Below, in pieces: positions 35,328-45,121 of a DNA stretch of 64,000 bases. Both the position numbers and the translations under genes were made by a program. Within the stretch, counting starts at the first letter, position 1. Each line of letters opens with the position of its first letter. This DNA comes from Myxococcales bacterium (GTDB lineage Bacteria > Myxococcota_A > Polyangia > Polyangiales > Polyangiaceae): NCBI GenBank assembly GCA_016712525.1, contig JADJQX010000007.1, forward strand, positions 2,790,001-2,854,000, in the 5' to 3' direction. The notes beneath the pieces are model-generated. The model was not told where the DNA came from. It saw nothing but the letters and a program-made list of their open reading frames with translations, and did not search any database.

Positions 35328-35498
35328 TCACATCTCGAGGATGACGACTCCGCGGTTGGATTCTTCTTCGGCCACGCCCTCGCTGCTGCGGGGAATACGG
35401 GGGCGTGGGATAGGGAGCTCGAGGACCGGCTGCTCGTGCCGTGCTCGCTCTTGTTCTTCGCGTTTCCGGATTTGCTCGATGATGAAGGGAGGGAGCAT
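35328..35498 (-). CDS. Small conserved-looking protein, 56 residues
   Basis: A short gene with a near-perfect Shine-Dalgarno GGAGG (35508-35504) five bases before ATG 35498; a TTG at 35510 is an unlikely alternative. The protein begins MLPPFIIEQIRKREEQERA, a charged amphipathic helix, then a Pro-rich LELPIPRPRIPR segment, and ends in an acidic stretch followed by RGVVILEM. The layout (helix, poly-Pro-like, acidic, hydrophobic end) recalls short proteins I have seen in other myxobacterial genomes, without a known function. It is divergent from the DUF4350-MoxR-DUF58 operon across 150 bases. Its size keeps it below many gene-calling limits. Confidence 0.75.
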   Translation of the reverse strand: MLPPFIIEQIRKREEQERARHEQPVLELPIPRPRIPRSSEGVAEEESNRGVVILEM

Positions 35499-35650
35499 GG
35501 GGTCCTCCAAGCGCGGGGGGGACGACCGACACCGCGAACCTAAGGCTACCTTTTCAGGCTAGCAATGGGCAACACCTGGTCAAGCACCCGAGACGGGCCC
35601 CAAAAAACGGCGTTTCCGGGTGTACTCCCTTGATAACGTTCGGCTCCCAC

Positions 35651-37014
35651 GTGTCTTCCCCCCTGCCCCCAAGCTCGACGGTCCCCGTCGGCGCGGCGTT
35701 TCGCGCTGCGCGGGCGCTCGTGGGTGCGCTCGTGCTCGTCGTGCTCGCGCTCGTGCCCTCGTCCGCGCGCGCCGGGAGCCCGTTCGACCTTCGCGGCGTC
35801 GACTGGGAGGGGTGCTCCGAGCTCGTGCGCCTGGCCCGCGCCGAGGTAGGGCAGAGCCACGTGGTGGTGGCCGACACCCTCGACCTCGCCGCGATCACGC
35901 CGGTCGACGCGGTCGTCATGCTGCACCCCGAGAAGGTGGTCGACGCCGCCGAGCTCGCCAAGTTCATGCACGCGGGCGGGAGGGTGCTCCTCCTCGACGA
36001 TTTCGGCAAAGGTGACGGGCTCTTACGTCACTTCGGCATGGAGCGGGTCCCCCTCCCCGACCGGCCCGCCGAGATGCTCCGAAAGAACCCTCGCCTCGCG
36101 CTCGCCGAGCCCGCGAGCGCGCATCCCGTCGTGGCCGACGTGCAGCGGGTGGTGACGAACCACGCGACCGGCATCAAGCACCCCGATCTCTCACCGGTGC
36201 TCAAGGTCCGCTCGGCCGACCCGAACGGCGCGGACGTGCCCGTGGGCGTCGCCGGCGCGGTGGGCAAGGGGCGGCTCCTCATCCTCTCGGATCCGTCGAT
36301 GGTCATGAACGCGATGCTCCGGTTCGCCGGCAACAAGGCGCTCGCGAAGGGCCTCGTGCACTACGCGCTCGACGACGACACGTGGGGCGCACGAAACGGC
36401 AAGATTTACCTCGTCGCGGGCGGGTTCTCGTCGCGCGGAAAGTTCGGCGGAGGCGACTCGGAGGTCGACCAAGCGCTGAAGGCCCTGCGCGAGCTCGTCG
36501 ACGGGATCCGCACGCAGGGCATGCCACCGGCCATGCTCTTCACGCTCGCCATCGGGGCGGGCCTGTCGGTCGTCGTGTGGGTCGCCACCCGCGCGGCGAA
36601 GGTGCACAAGCCGCAGATGCCTCGCTTCACGCGGAAGCTCGGGCCGGTCGGCCACGGCGGCGTCGCAGGTCACGCGGCGGTCGTGGCTTCGCCCCAGGCG
36701 TCGCGTGTGCTCGCCATGCTGGAGCTCAAACACGCCCTCGAAGAGGATCTCTGCGCGGCCCTCGGCCTCGACGCCCTGCCCCCGCAGTCCGAGCTCGTGG
36801 CCATCGTGACCCAGAGGCGCCTCCTCGACGCCTCGGGTCTCGCCGCCCTGCGCGCGCTGCTCCTCAAGATGGCCACCGTCGAGACGACCGTGCTCTCGCT
36901 GAAAGGCGGCCTCTCGCCCGCGTACAAGGATCGTGAGCTCACCGAGGCATCGGCCGTGGTGAAGCGCATCGTGCAAGAAGTGGAGCGCAACGTGTCGGAA
37001 CAAAAGGCGGGCGC

Positions 37015-37018
<4 letters not shown>
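35651..37018 (+). CDS. DUF4350 membrane protein
   Basis: About 455 residues from GTG 35651 (TTG 35630 would add seven). An N-terminal hydrophobic signal/anchor ends at Ala-Arg-Ala. A periplasmic domain has VVMLHPEKVVDAAELAKFM and GGRVLLLDDFGKGD around residues 95-120, the beta-strand pattern of DUF4350 (a glutamine-amidotransferase-like fold without catalytic residues). A second membrane helix lies at about 296-313, and a cytoplasmic tail follows. Members of this family sit beside MoxR ATPase and DUF58 genes, as here, and the trio is thought to work in envelope protein maturation or chaperoning. The stop overlaps the moxR-like start by four bases (ATGA). Confidence 0.8.
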
Positions 37019-37986
<968 letters not shown>

Positions 37987-38022
37987 GAGGCCCGACCGAA
38001 GGCTCTCGATTCATCGCACACC

Positions 38023-39636
38023 ATGCAACTCCACCCCACACGACCCGCATTTCACGTGGCGCTCGCCGGCGCGGCCATGGTCGTCGTGGGCATCGTCGGC
38101 CGCGAGGCCGCGGTGTGCGCGTTCGGGGGCGCCATGGTGCTCGCCGTCGCGCTCGGGCGGGTGCTCGCACACGCGACGGTGGCGCGGATCCGGTCGTCGG
38201 GGTTCGAGATGGTGTGGACCACGGCGCGGCGTGTCTCGCGTGTGGCGCGCGGGGGTGAGCTCGTGCTCGAGGCGGAGCTGCGAAACCGCGGCAGCGACGA
38301 CGCGCGCGCCGTGAGCCTCCGCCCGATCGTGTCGAGCATGCTCTCGGCGGAGATGGATCCCCAAGCGATCGAGCTCCCCGCCGGCTCGCGCGTGCGCCTC
38401 GACGTGCGCATCAAGGCGAACCGCATCGGGCGCTGGGGCGTGCACGGCGTGGCCCTCGAGGTGCGCGGCACGCCCGGCGGAGGCGAAGGGCTCTACGAGG
38501 TGCCGCTCCTCTTCGCGAACCCCCACGGCGTCGAGGTGCTGCCCCCGCGCCTGCTCGCGGCGATCGAGTCGCCTCGCGGCGGCCGCTCACGGAGCCTGTC
38601 GGTGCGCGGGCGCGCCGGGAACGCGCGCGGCGAGAGCGACGAGCTCCGCGAGCTCCGCGACCACGTGCCCGGAGATCCGTTCAAGCGCATCGCGTGGAAG
38701 GCGAGCGCGAAGAGGCGGAAGCTCGTCGTGCGCGAGATGGAGCGCGAGGAGCGCGACGTCGTGTGGCTCGTGGTGGACGCCTCGGTCGAGCTCTGGGCCG
38801 GCGCGCCTGGCGTGGCGCCCCTCGACGCGACCGGCGACATCGTCGGCGCCCTGGCGACGCGCTACCTCACGCGCGGCGACCTCGTAGGCATGGCCGTCGT
38901 GGCCTCGCGCGTCCGCTCGTGGGTCCCGGCCGAGGAGGGCGCAGCTCAGCTCGGGCGCATCGCCGCGGCCCTCGCGAGCGCCGCGAACATGACCGACTCC
39001 GACCGCAGCGAGCTCGACGAACAAGAGGTCGCGACCCGCGTGGCGGAGCACGCGCGCCCCCTCGACGCAGGAGGCCTCGCCGACGTCGCGCGGGGCAACC
39101 TCGACGCGCTCGCGGCCAAGGCCGACGCCCTGCGTTCGCGGGCACCCTTCGTCCCGAGGCCTCCGTTCGCCAAGACGTCGCGCGAGCAGCGCCTCCGCCA
39201 CTACTGCGCCGCGTTCGGGATCGAGCTGCCGCCCAAGCTCGAGGGCGAACGTGACGCGACCGACCGCGAGCTCGGTCGTGCCCTCGAGCGGCTCCTGACC
39301 GAGCGGCCCGTGCCGAGCGTGGTGCACGTCTTCGCCCAAGCCCCGATCCCGGACGGCGCGACCGAGCGCGCGCTCGTGAAGCTCAAGAAACACCGCGTCG
39401 ACGTGCAGTTCCACCTGCCCGACTTCGACGCGAGCCTCGCCGACGTCGCCGCGTCGGCTACGGAGCGTGAGGTCGGCCGCATGGTCGCCGAGGCCGTTTC
39501 GACCCGCGTCCGCGCCGGAAAACGCCGCGCCGAGAAGCGCCTGCGTACCCTCGGAATTCGTCTACGGCCGGTCAAGGTGCGCTCGAAGCCGAGCGAAGAG
39601 CCCGAGCCCATCGTCAAAGAAAAGGCCCGCTCATGA
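38023..39636 (+). CDS. DUF58 (VWA-like) membrane protein
   Basis: A 537-residue protein with two hydrophobic helices at the N-terminus (about residues 11-45), a beta-rich domain to about 180 and the DUF58 core at 205-255 (LRDHVPGDPFKRIAWKASAKR, then DVVWLVVDAS). DUF58 contains a degenerate von Willebrand A fold; here the Asp-Ala-Ser recalls the DxS of the metal-binding site. DUF58 proteins are the usual partners of MoxR ATPases. The end is extended by a helical, basic tail. It overlaps rsmA by four bases (ATGA), which ties rRNA methylation to this envelope operon by expression. Confidence 0.9.
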   Translation: MQLHPTRPAFHVALAGAAMVVVGIVGREAAVCAFGGAMVLAVALGRVLAHATVARIRSSGFEMVWTTARRVSRVARGGELVLEAELRNRGSDDARAVSLRPIVSSMLSAEMDPQAIELPAGSRVRLDVRIKANRIGRWGVHGVALEVRGTPGGGEGLYEVPLLFANPHGVEVLPPRLLAAIESPRGGRSRSLSVRGRAGNARGESDELRELRDHVPGDPFKRIAWKASAKRRKLVVREMEREERDVVWLVVDASVELWAGAPGVAPLDATGDIVGALATRYLTRGDLVGMAVVASRVRSWVPAEEGAAQLGRIAAALASAANMTDSDRSELDEQEVATRVAEHARPLDAGGLADVARGNLDALAAKADALRSRAPFVPRPPFAKTSREQRLRHYCAAFGIELPPKLEGERDATDRELGRALERLLTERPVPSVVHVFAQAPIPDGATERALVKLKKHRVDVQFHLPDFDASLADVAASATEREVGRMVAEAVSTRVRAGKRRAEKRLRTLGIRLRPVKVRSKPSEEPEPIVKEKARS

Positions 39637-40499
39637 CCGCGCAAGACCCACGAAATATTCTTAAACATCATGGCCTTAGCCCCAAGAAGAGCTTCGGCCA
39701 GAACTTCCTCGCCAACGCGGGCGTCGTGGCCAAGATCGCCGAGGCGTGTGTGCCCGAGGGCGAGCTCGGCGGGGCCAGCGTGCTCGAGATCGGCGCGGGG
39801 ACCGGCGCGCTCACGGCCGCGCTGCTCGCGAAGGCCGGCCGTGTCGTCGCGATCGAGCGGGATCGCGACCTCGTGCCGGTGCTGAACGGGCTCTTCGCCG
39901 CCGAGGCCGAGCGTGGGACGTTCCGGCTCGTCGAGGCCTCGGCCGCCCACACCGACCTCTCCTCGCTGCTCGCAGAGCTCCCCGAGCCTCGTGTGCTCTG
40001 CGGGAACTTGCCCTACCAAATCACCGGGCAGCTCATCGAGCTCGCCGTCGGGCTCGCGCCGAGCCTCGCGCGAGCGGTGTTCATGGTCCAAGACGAGGTC
40101 GCGGACCGGCTCGTCGCGTCGCCGGGCACGAAGGACTACGGGGCGCTCACCGTGTTCACGCAGGCGCGGTTCGACGTGGTCCGCCTCTTCCGCGTGGCGC
40201 CCGGGTCGTTCCATCCCCCTCCCAAGGTGACGAGCGCGGTCGTCGCGCTCACCCCGACGCCGGTGCCACGCGCCATCGAAGACCAGACCTTGCGCAGCGT
40301 CGTGAAGCTCGCGTTCGCCATGCGCCGAAAGACCCTCCGCAACGCCTGGGCCGCCCTCGGAGACGTGGTCGACGGGTGCGCGGCCGAGTGCGGTATCGAT
40401 CTCGGACGGCGTGGGGAGACCCTCTCGGTCGAGGACTTCGCGCGCTTCGCCCGAGCCGTCGATCGTGCACGCGCGGAGAGACGCGCCGCCCCGCCCTGA
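39633..40499 (+). CDS. rsmA: 16S rRNA dimethyladenosine transferase
   Basis: A 288-residue KsgA/RsmA, which dimethylates two adjacent adenines in helix 45 of 16S rRNA using S-adenosylmethionine. Family motifs appear in order: KSFGQNFL near residue 19, the SAM loop EIGAGTG at 52-58, AIERD at 74-78 and the catalytic NLPY at 125-128. GSFHPPPKVTSAVVAL follows near residue 200. It starts inside the DUF58 stop codon, so it is translated with the MoxR/DUF58 operon; normally rsmA lies beside pdxA or apaG. Length is usual for the family. Confidence 0.96.
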   Translation: MTAQDPRNILKHHGLSPKKSFGQNFLANAGVVAKIAEACVPEGELGGASVLEIGAGTGALTAALLAKAGRVVAIERDRDLVPVLNGLFAAEAERGTFRLVEASAAHTDLSSLLAELPEPRVLCGNLPYQITGQLIELAVGLAPSLARAVFMVQDEVADRLVASPGTKDYGALTVFTQARFDVVRLFRVAPGSFHPPPKVTSAVVALTPTPVPRAIEDQTLRSVVKLAFAMRRKTLRNAWAALGDVVDGCAAECGIDLGRRGETLSVEDFARFARAVDRARAERRAAPP

Positions 40500-40565
40500 G
40501 GTGGGGCACCACGAAATAAGTCAGTAGGCTCGGGGAGTTATCTCAACCGACCCGACGTACTCCCG

Positions 40566-43500
40566 TCACTCGGGCACGGGTCCGCCGAGCTGCTTGAGCG
40601 CCCGGATCGCGTCGGCGCGATCGGGCGACGACGAGGGCGCGAGCTCCAAGAAGCGCTTGTAGCTCTCGATCGCCTCGGCCTTCTTTCCGGTCTTGCGCTG
40701 CGCTTCGGCCGCCGCGAAGGCCGCTTGGTAGAGCCAGCCCGGCCGAGGCGCTTGGAGGCCACCCTCGGTGAGCGCGAACGTGAGGTGCCCGACGGCCTCG
40801 GCGCTCTTCCCCTTTTCGAGGAGGAGCGAGCCGTAGCGGTAGCGCCAGTACGCGTTCTTGGGGATGGCGGTGGTCGCGATGGCCCACTCGGCGAGGGCCG
40901 CGGCGTCGTTGTTTCCGTGCTGAAGGATCTCGGCGAGCGTGGCGTGGGCCTCGATGCGGTTCGGCTTGAGCTCGAGCGCCTTGCGGAGGTCCTTCTCGGC
41001 GTCCTTCACGGCGGCCTGCTTGAAGTTCACGATGCCGCGCTGCCAGTACGCGTCGGCCAAGGTCGAGTCGAGCTCGAGGGCCCGATCGATCTCTTTCCTG
41101 GCGAGGCCCACGTCGGGCTGCGTGGCCTCGTTCGCCGCCCAGGCCACGTAGAGGTGGTACTCGGCCCGGTTCGGATCGAGCTCGGCGGCGCGGCGGAGTC
41201 GCGGCATGGCGGCGGTCGTCTGGAGGCCACCTTGACGCAGGTACGCGCGACCGAGGAAGTGGTTCGCCTCGGCGCTGTTCGGGCGCTGTTCGAACACCTT
41301 GGTGAGCATCTTCACGCCCTCTTCGGTCTGCCCGATGACGACGTAAGCTGCGCCCACGCGCAGCATGAGATCGAGATCCGTGGGCGCCTTGGCGAGCGCA
41401 CCTTGGAACTGGTCGAGGGCTTTTTGTACGTCGCCCGACTCTTCGAAGAGCATGCCGCGCTCGAGGGCGAGGCCGGGGTACTCCTTGTCGACCGCCGCGA
41501 CCTTCTCGAGCGAGGCGCTCGCGAGGTCCATCTTGCGCATCTTCCGGTAGGCCTGGCCGAGGCGGAAGTGCGTCGCGATGTCGTTCTCGTTCTTGGCGAG
41601 GGCCTTCTGGTAGTGGCCGATCGCGTCGTCGAACTTGCCCTGCGCCGCGAGCACGTCGCCGAAGGCACGCTGGAGCGCGGGGGTGTCGACGAGCTTGCTC
41701 TTCGCGAGCTCGAGCTTCTGGAGCGCTTCGGTCGTTCGCCCCTGCGCTGCGAGGAGCTTGGCGAGGGCCGCGTACGGCTCGACCGCGTTCGGGAGGGCCG
41801 GATCCGCGAGCGCGATCGCGACGTTGTACTCGCTCTCGGCCACGGACTTGTTTCCGAGCGCGTCCTCGGCCTTGCCGAGCCAGAGGGCGACGGCCATCTC
41901 GCTCTTGAAGGTGCTCCGCGCGGCCGTGAGCTGGGTCTTCGCGTCTTGGAGGCGCTCGAGGGCGATCTTGGTCTTGGCGGCGCCGCACACGGCGTCGACG
42001 TCGTCCGGGCTCTTTTGGACGGCCTCCTCGAAGCGGGAGATCGCCTCGGTGTAGCGACCGTCGGCGTAGAGGAGCTCGCCCTCGCCGATGAGGGCCGAGG
42101 TGTTGCGGGCGTCGAGCTTGCGCGCCTCTTCGAAGGCGGTGCGAGCGTCGCTCGCGCGGTTGGCCGTGAGCATGACCCACCCGCGAAGGGAGTACGCTTG
42201 GGAGAGCTCACCCGGCGACGCGTTCGGCTTGGCCACGCCGTCGACGATGACCGCCAGATCCTTCAGCGACGCGGCCTCGTCGCGGTGGAGAGACCACGCG
42301 AGCCGCGCGCGCGCGAGCAAGGCGCCGACGTGCTCGGGCGAGCCCTTGAGCGTCGCCTCGACCTCGGCCTCGGCCTTCGCCCTGTCCTTCTTGAGGAGGT
42401 AGGCGCGCGCGAGCCCGAAGTGCGCGCGAGGCGAGGCCCCCTGCCCTGCCGCCGAGAACGCGGAGATCGCCGCGTCGGCGTTCTTGGCCGCGAGCTCGAG
42501 CTCGCCCCGAACGAAGCGGATGTCGTCTTGCACGGGGTCGTTCGGGTCTTTTTTGGCGGCCGCGTCGAGGAGCGCCCGGGCCTCGTCGTACTTGCCGGCC
42601 ACGGCCTCGCGGGCGCCCTGGGCCGCCGAGAGGTAGGGCACGTCGGTCTTCGCGGGGATGGTGCCGAGGAGGTACGACGCCTTCGCGGCGTGCTCGGTGA
42701 CGATGCCGAACCGAAGCTCGACGGCGTACTCGGTGAGGGCCGCGTAGGCCGCGAGCTGCCGCGCACGGGGGTTCTTCGCTTGGGTCGCGACGAGGTCGGA
42801 CGCGACCTTTCGCGCGTCGCCGTAGACGTCCTTCGCGAGCGACGTGCGGGCCTGCGTGGCAGCCTGCTGCGTGGTCTTCTTGTATTCGCTCGAGTGGAGC
42901 GCGTCGCTGATGGCCAGGTAGCCGAACGCGCCGTAGGGAGTGGCCTGGAGGGCGGCTCCCCCGATCACGAACAAAGCCAATAGTCCTGCGATGATACGAG
43001 GGGCCCTCGAGCCCCCGCTCCCTTGCGCCGAGCGCGTGGGTCGAGCGCGTGGTGGAGGCACGCTCGGGTTCGCCGGATCGGCCCCGAAGCCGCCGCTGAC
43101 GGCGGGACGTGGACCGCTCGCTCCGGGGAGGAGCGCGTCGGACGACATGTCTCCTCCGCCGCCACCCCCGCCGAGGTCGACCTCGCCGAAGCCGACTCCG
43201 CCGGCCGAGCCTTGAGAGCCGCCGCCGATGTCGAGATCCCCGAAGCCGCTCCCGAGCGACTGCTGGGCGACGGGCAGGTCGATGTCTCCGAAGCCGCCCA
43301 TGGGCATGGGGAGGTTCGACTGGGACGGCAGGAGACCCTGCCCTTGCGCCATCGAAGGGAGGTAGTTGCCCTGAGAGGCGGAGGGCAGGTTCGCTTGCCC
43401 CGGGAGGAGGCCCTGTTGATCGGCCGTCGCCGGCAGGTAGCCCCCTGGACCGGTCGCCATCGGCAGTCCCGCGCCTCCGGGCATCGGCAGTCCCGCGCCG

Positions 43501-44606
43501 CCGGGCATCGGCAGCCCCGCACCGCCAGGCATCGGCAGCCCCGCACCGCCGGGCATCGGCAGGCCTGCGCCGCCGGGCATCGGCAGCCCCGCGCCCCCGA
43601 GGCCCGGAAGATCACTCATGAGGCTCGGCAGGTCGAGCTCGCCGAAGCCAAAATCTCCGCCACCTCCGCCTCCGCCGCCATGCACCGCCGGGAGGCCCGC
43701 TCCGCCTCCCGCGACCGACGGGAGACCCGCTCCGCCTCCGGCGACCGACGGAAGACCCGCTCCACCTCCGCCCACCGACGGGAGACCTGCGCCGCCGCCA
43801 TGGACCGCGGGGAGGCCGATGTCGCCGAAGCCCCCGACGTCACCGAACCCGCCCGCGTGGGGCGCGGGAGCGGCGGCGGGCGGCGGTGCGGCTTTCGGCA
43901 TCGGCAGACCGGCAGCGGGCCCGAGCGCGGCCGGCAGCCCCACCACGTCGCCGATGTCGCCGAACGCCGGGGGCGCGGAGGGAGCAGGCGGAGGGGGCGC
44001 GGGCGCGACGGGCGCGGCCTTGGGGAACGAGGGGGCGGGCCGCGCGACGGGCGCCGGGAGGCCGACACCCGTAGGCTCACGGACCTCGCCGAACTGCGGC
44101 TTCGGCGCCGCCGGGAACGGTGCGGGCGCCGCCGCGGGCTTCGCCATGGGGAAGTCGATCTCGCCGAACCCGCCGACGTCACCGAAGCCCGGGAGAGCGG
44201 GGAGATCGTCCTCGACCGAGCCGAACCCGTCGAACGAGGGGACCGGGGGAGCCGACGGGGCGGCCGCGGCCGCTGCCGGGGCCGGAGGCGGCGCGGCCAC
44301 GGGCTTCGCGATGGGCGCGGGGCGCTTCGCCGGCGCACCTTTGGCGGGAGCCGGGAGGCCCGCGTCGGACGCGAGCGCGGGCAGATCGATGCCATCGAGG
44401 GCGCCGGTGAACGACGGGATCCGCTGCGGACCCGCGGGAGCCGCAGGCGCAGCGGGAGGGGGCGCGGCGGCCGCGGGCTCGTTCGGGTTTTGCACGACGA
44501 ACGAGTGCCCGCACTTCGGACAACGCATTTTGAGCCCGCCCTTGGGGACTCGGCGCTCGTCGATCTGGTAGGGCGCCTTGCAGGACTCGCACTCGACTTT
44601 GAGCAT
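40566..44606 (-). CDS. Zinc-ribbon, repeat-rich, TPR scaffold protein
   Basis: A 1346-residue protein with four parts. Residues 1-40 are an MJ0042-type zinc ribbon (C6, C9, C29, C32). Residues 45-500 are low complexity, containing eleven short motifs of the form FG[DE][IVL][DG] and blocks of GGAGLPMP or GGGAGLPSV repeats. Residues about 536-557 are a single membrane helix (IIAGLLALFVIGGAALQA). Residues about 600-1340 contain many tetratricopeptide repeats (for example AIGHYQKALAKNENDIATHFRLG). Myxobacterial gliding proteins such as GltJ (AgmX) also join an MJ0042 ribbon to motif-rich regions, so a role as a scaffold across the envelope is plausible but unproven. Met 44606 was chosen because the ribbon starts there. 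Confidence 0.8.
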   Translation of the reverse strand: MLKVECESCKAPYQIDERRVPKGGLKMRCPKCGHSFVVQNPNEPAAAAPPPAAPAAPAGPQRIPSFTGALDGIDLPALASDAGLPAPAKGAPAKRPAPIAKPVAAPPPAPAAAAAAPSAPPVPSFDGFGSVEDDLPALPGFGDVGGFGEIDFPMAKPAAAPAPFPAAPKPQFGEVREPTGVGLPAPVARPAPSFPKAAPVAPAPPPPAPSAPPAFGDIGDVVGLPAALGPAAGLPMPKAAPPPAAAPAPHAGGFGDVGGFGDIGLPAVHGGGAGLPSVGGGGAGLPSVAGGGAGLPSVAGGGAGLPAVHGGGGGGGGDFGFGELDLPSLMSDLPGLGGAGLPMPGGAGLPMPGGAGLPMPGGAGLPMPGGAGLPMPGGAGLPMATGPGGYLPATADQQGLLPGQANLPSASQGNYLPSMAQGQGLLPSQSNLPMPMGGFGDIDLPVAQQSLGSGFGDLDIGGGSQGSAGGVGFGEVDLGGGGGGGDMSSDALLPGASGPRPAVSGGFGADPANPSVPPPRARPTRSAQGSGGSRAPRIIAGLLALFVIGGAALQATPYGAFGYLAISDALHSSEYKKTTQQAATQARTSLAKDVYGDARKVASDLVATQAKNPRARQLAAYAALTEYAVELRFGIVTEHAAKASYLLGTIPAKTDVPYLSAAQGAREAVAGKYDEARALLDAAAKKDPNDPVQDDIRFVRGELELAAKNADAAISAFSAAGQGASPRAHFGLARAYLLKKDRAKAEAEVEATLKGSPEHVGALLARARLAWSLHRDEAASLKDLAVIVDGVAKPNASPGELSQAYSLRGWVMLTANRASDARTAFEEARKLDARNTSALIGEGELLYADGRYTEAISRFEEAVQKSPDDVDAVCGAAKTKIALERLQDAKTQLTAARSTFKSEMAVALWLGKAEDALGNKSVAESEYNVAIALADPALPNAVEPYAALAKLLAAQGRTTEALQKLELAKSKLVDTPALQRAFGDVLAAQGKFDDAIGHYQKALAKNENDIATHFRLGQAYRKMRKMDLASASLEKVAAVDKEYPGLALERGMLFEESGDVQKALDQFQGALAKAPTDLDLMLRVGAAYVVIGQTEEGVKMLTKVFEQRPNSAEANHFLGRAYLRQGGLQTTAAMPRLRRAAELDPNRAEYHLYVAWAANEATQPDVGLARKEIDRALELDSTLADAYWQRGIVNFKQAAVKDAEKDLRKALELKPNRIEAHATLAEILQHGNNDAAALAEWAIATTAIPKNAYWRYRYGSLLLEKGKSAEAVGHLTFALTEGGLQAPRPGWLYQAAFAAAEAQRKTGKKAEAIESYKRFLELAPSSSPDRADAIRALKQLGGPVPE
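43457..43600 (-). repeat. Six tandem 24-bp repeats coding GGAGLPMP
   Basis: Inside the scaffold gene the sequence repeats every 24 bases about six times, each unit encoding Gly-Gly-Ala-Gly-Leu-Pro-Met-Pro. Units differ at a few third positions. A second, more diverged set encoding GGGAGLPSV lies at about 43690-43805. Tandem units of this kind change copy number by slippage. Confidence 0.9.
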
Positions 44607-44832
44607 GGCTCCTCGTGGCCGTCGAACGATCGCGCGCGGCCGGGTTCTACGACCGTACCACAGTGCGAAGGCACCTCGCAGTTTGCGACGAGGGCCATGA
44701 GCCGTCCCCCGCCGAGCCCGCCGAGCCCACCGAGCCCACCGAGCCGGGACGGACCGGGCCGGGGACGGACGGGGCCTTTTGCACCTCGCGCCCGCGCCGG
44801 CTGGAATCAGCGCTCGCGCATCGCGCGCCCTC
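44607..44832. other. Upstream region with 9-bp tandem repeat
   Basis: This 226-base stretch lies between the scaffold gene start and the repeat element. At about 44710-44745 it carries three to four copies of a CCGAGCCC[AG] unit followed by GGGACGGACCGGG. It should contain the scaffold promoter on the minus strand; no clear -35/-10 pair could be assigned. No gene is seen. Confidence 0.4.
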
Positions 44833-45113
44833 GTCATAGCATTCCGTTGATTTTCTCCCGTCCCCCGTCGGGGACTTCCAAGGGGCGTCGGCCGCTCCCC
44901 CGTCGGGGACTTCCAAGGGGCGTCGGCGCCGCATCCCGACCACCTTCGTTCCGATCCTGCGGTGCGTCCCCCGTCGGGGACTTCCAAGGGTCGTGCTCAC
45001 CTACAAAACGACCCTTGGGAGTCCCTGACGAGGGAGTAGGTTCCGCGCGCGCCTCGGCGTTCGGGCGCGGACGTCGAACGGCCTCGGTCCGAAAAGCCAA
45101 CAGGCTGCTAGTG
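44833..45113 (-). mobile_element. Diverged copy of palindrome-ended element, with nested insertions
   Basis: This interval aligns with the 186-bp element at 62598-62783 in opposite orientation. Shared blocks include GTTGATTTTCTCCCGTC at 44846-44862, GCATCCCGACCACCTTCG at 44931, ATCCTGCGGTGCG at 44954, AGTAGGTTCCGCGCGC at 45035 and the long match TTCGGGCGCGGACGTCGAAC with its continuation at 45060-45093. Its ends have diverged from the perfect inverted repeats. The 281-base length exceeds the 186-bp copy because four copies of a smaller repeat interrupt it. It encodes no protein and ends nine bases before the EamA start. A non-autonomous MITE-like element is the best description. Confidence 0.75.
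44862..45034. repeat. Four copies of a ~27-bp repeat nested in the larger element
   Basis: Copies lie at 44862-44890, 44897-44925 and 44968-44993 in one orientation and at 45007-45034 inverted and slightly diverged. The core is CCCCGTCGGGGACTTCCAAG, which contains the palindrome CCCCGTCGGGG. Each copy interrupts sequence that is continuous in the 186-bp element at 62598, so these are secondary insertions rather than part of the original. Start distances are about 35, 71 and 39 bases, which is too irregular for a CRISPR array. Confidence 0.8.
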
Positions 45114-45121
45114 TCGCGCGC

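Noticed and set aside
44862..45034. Regular repeats that could be a short CRISPR array
   Set aside because: Start distances (about 35, 71, 39) are irregular, one unit is inverted, and the intervening sequence matches the 186-bp element rather than unique spacers.
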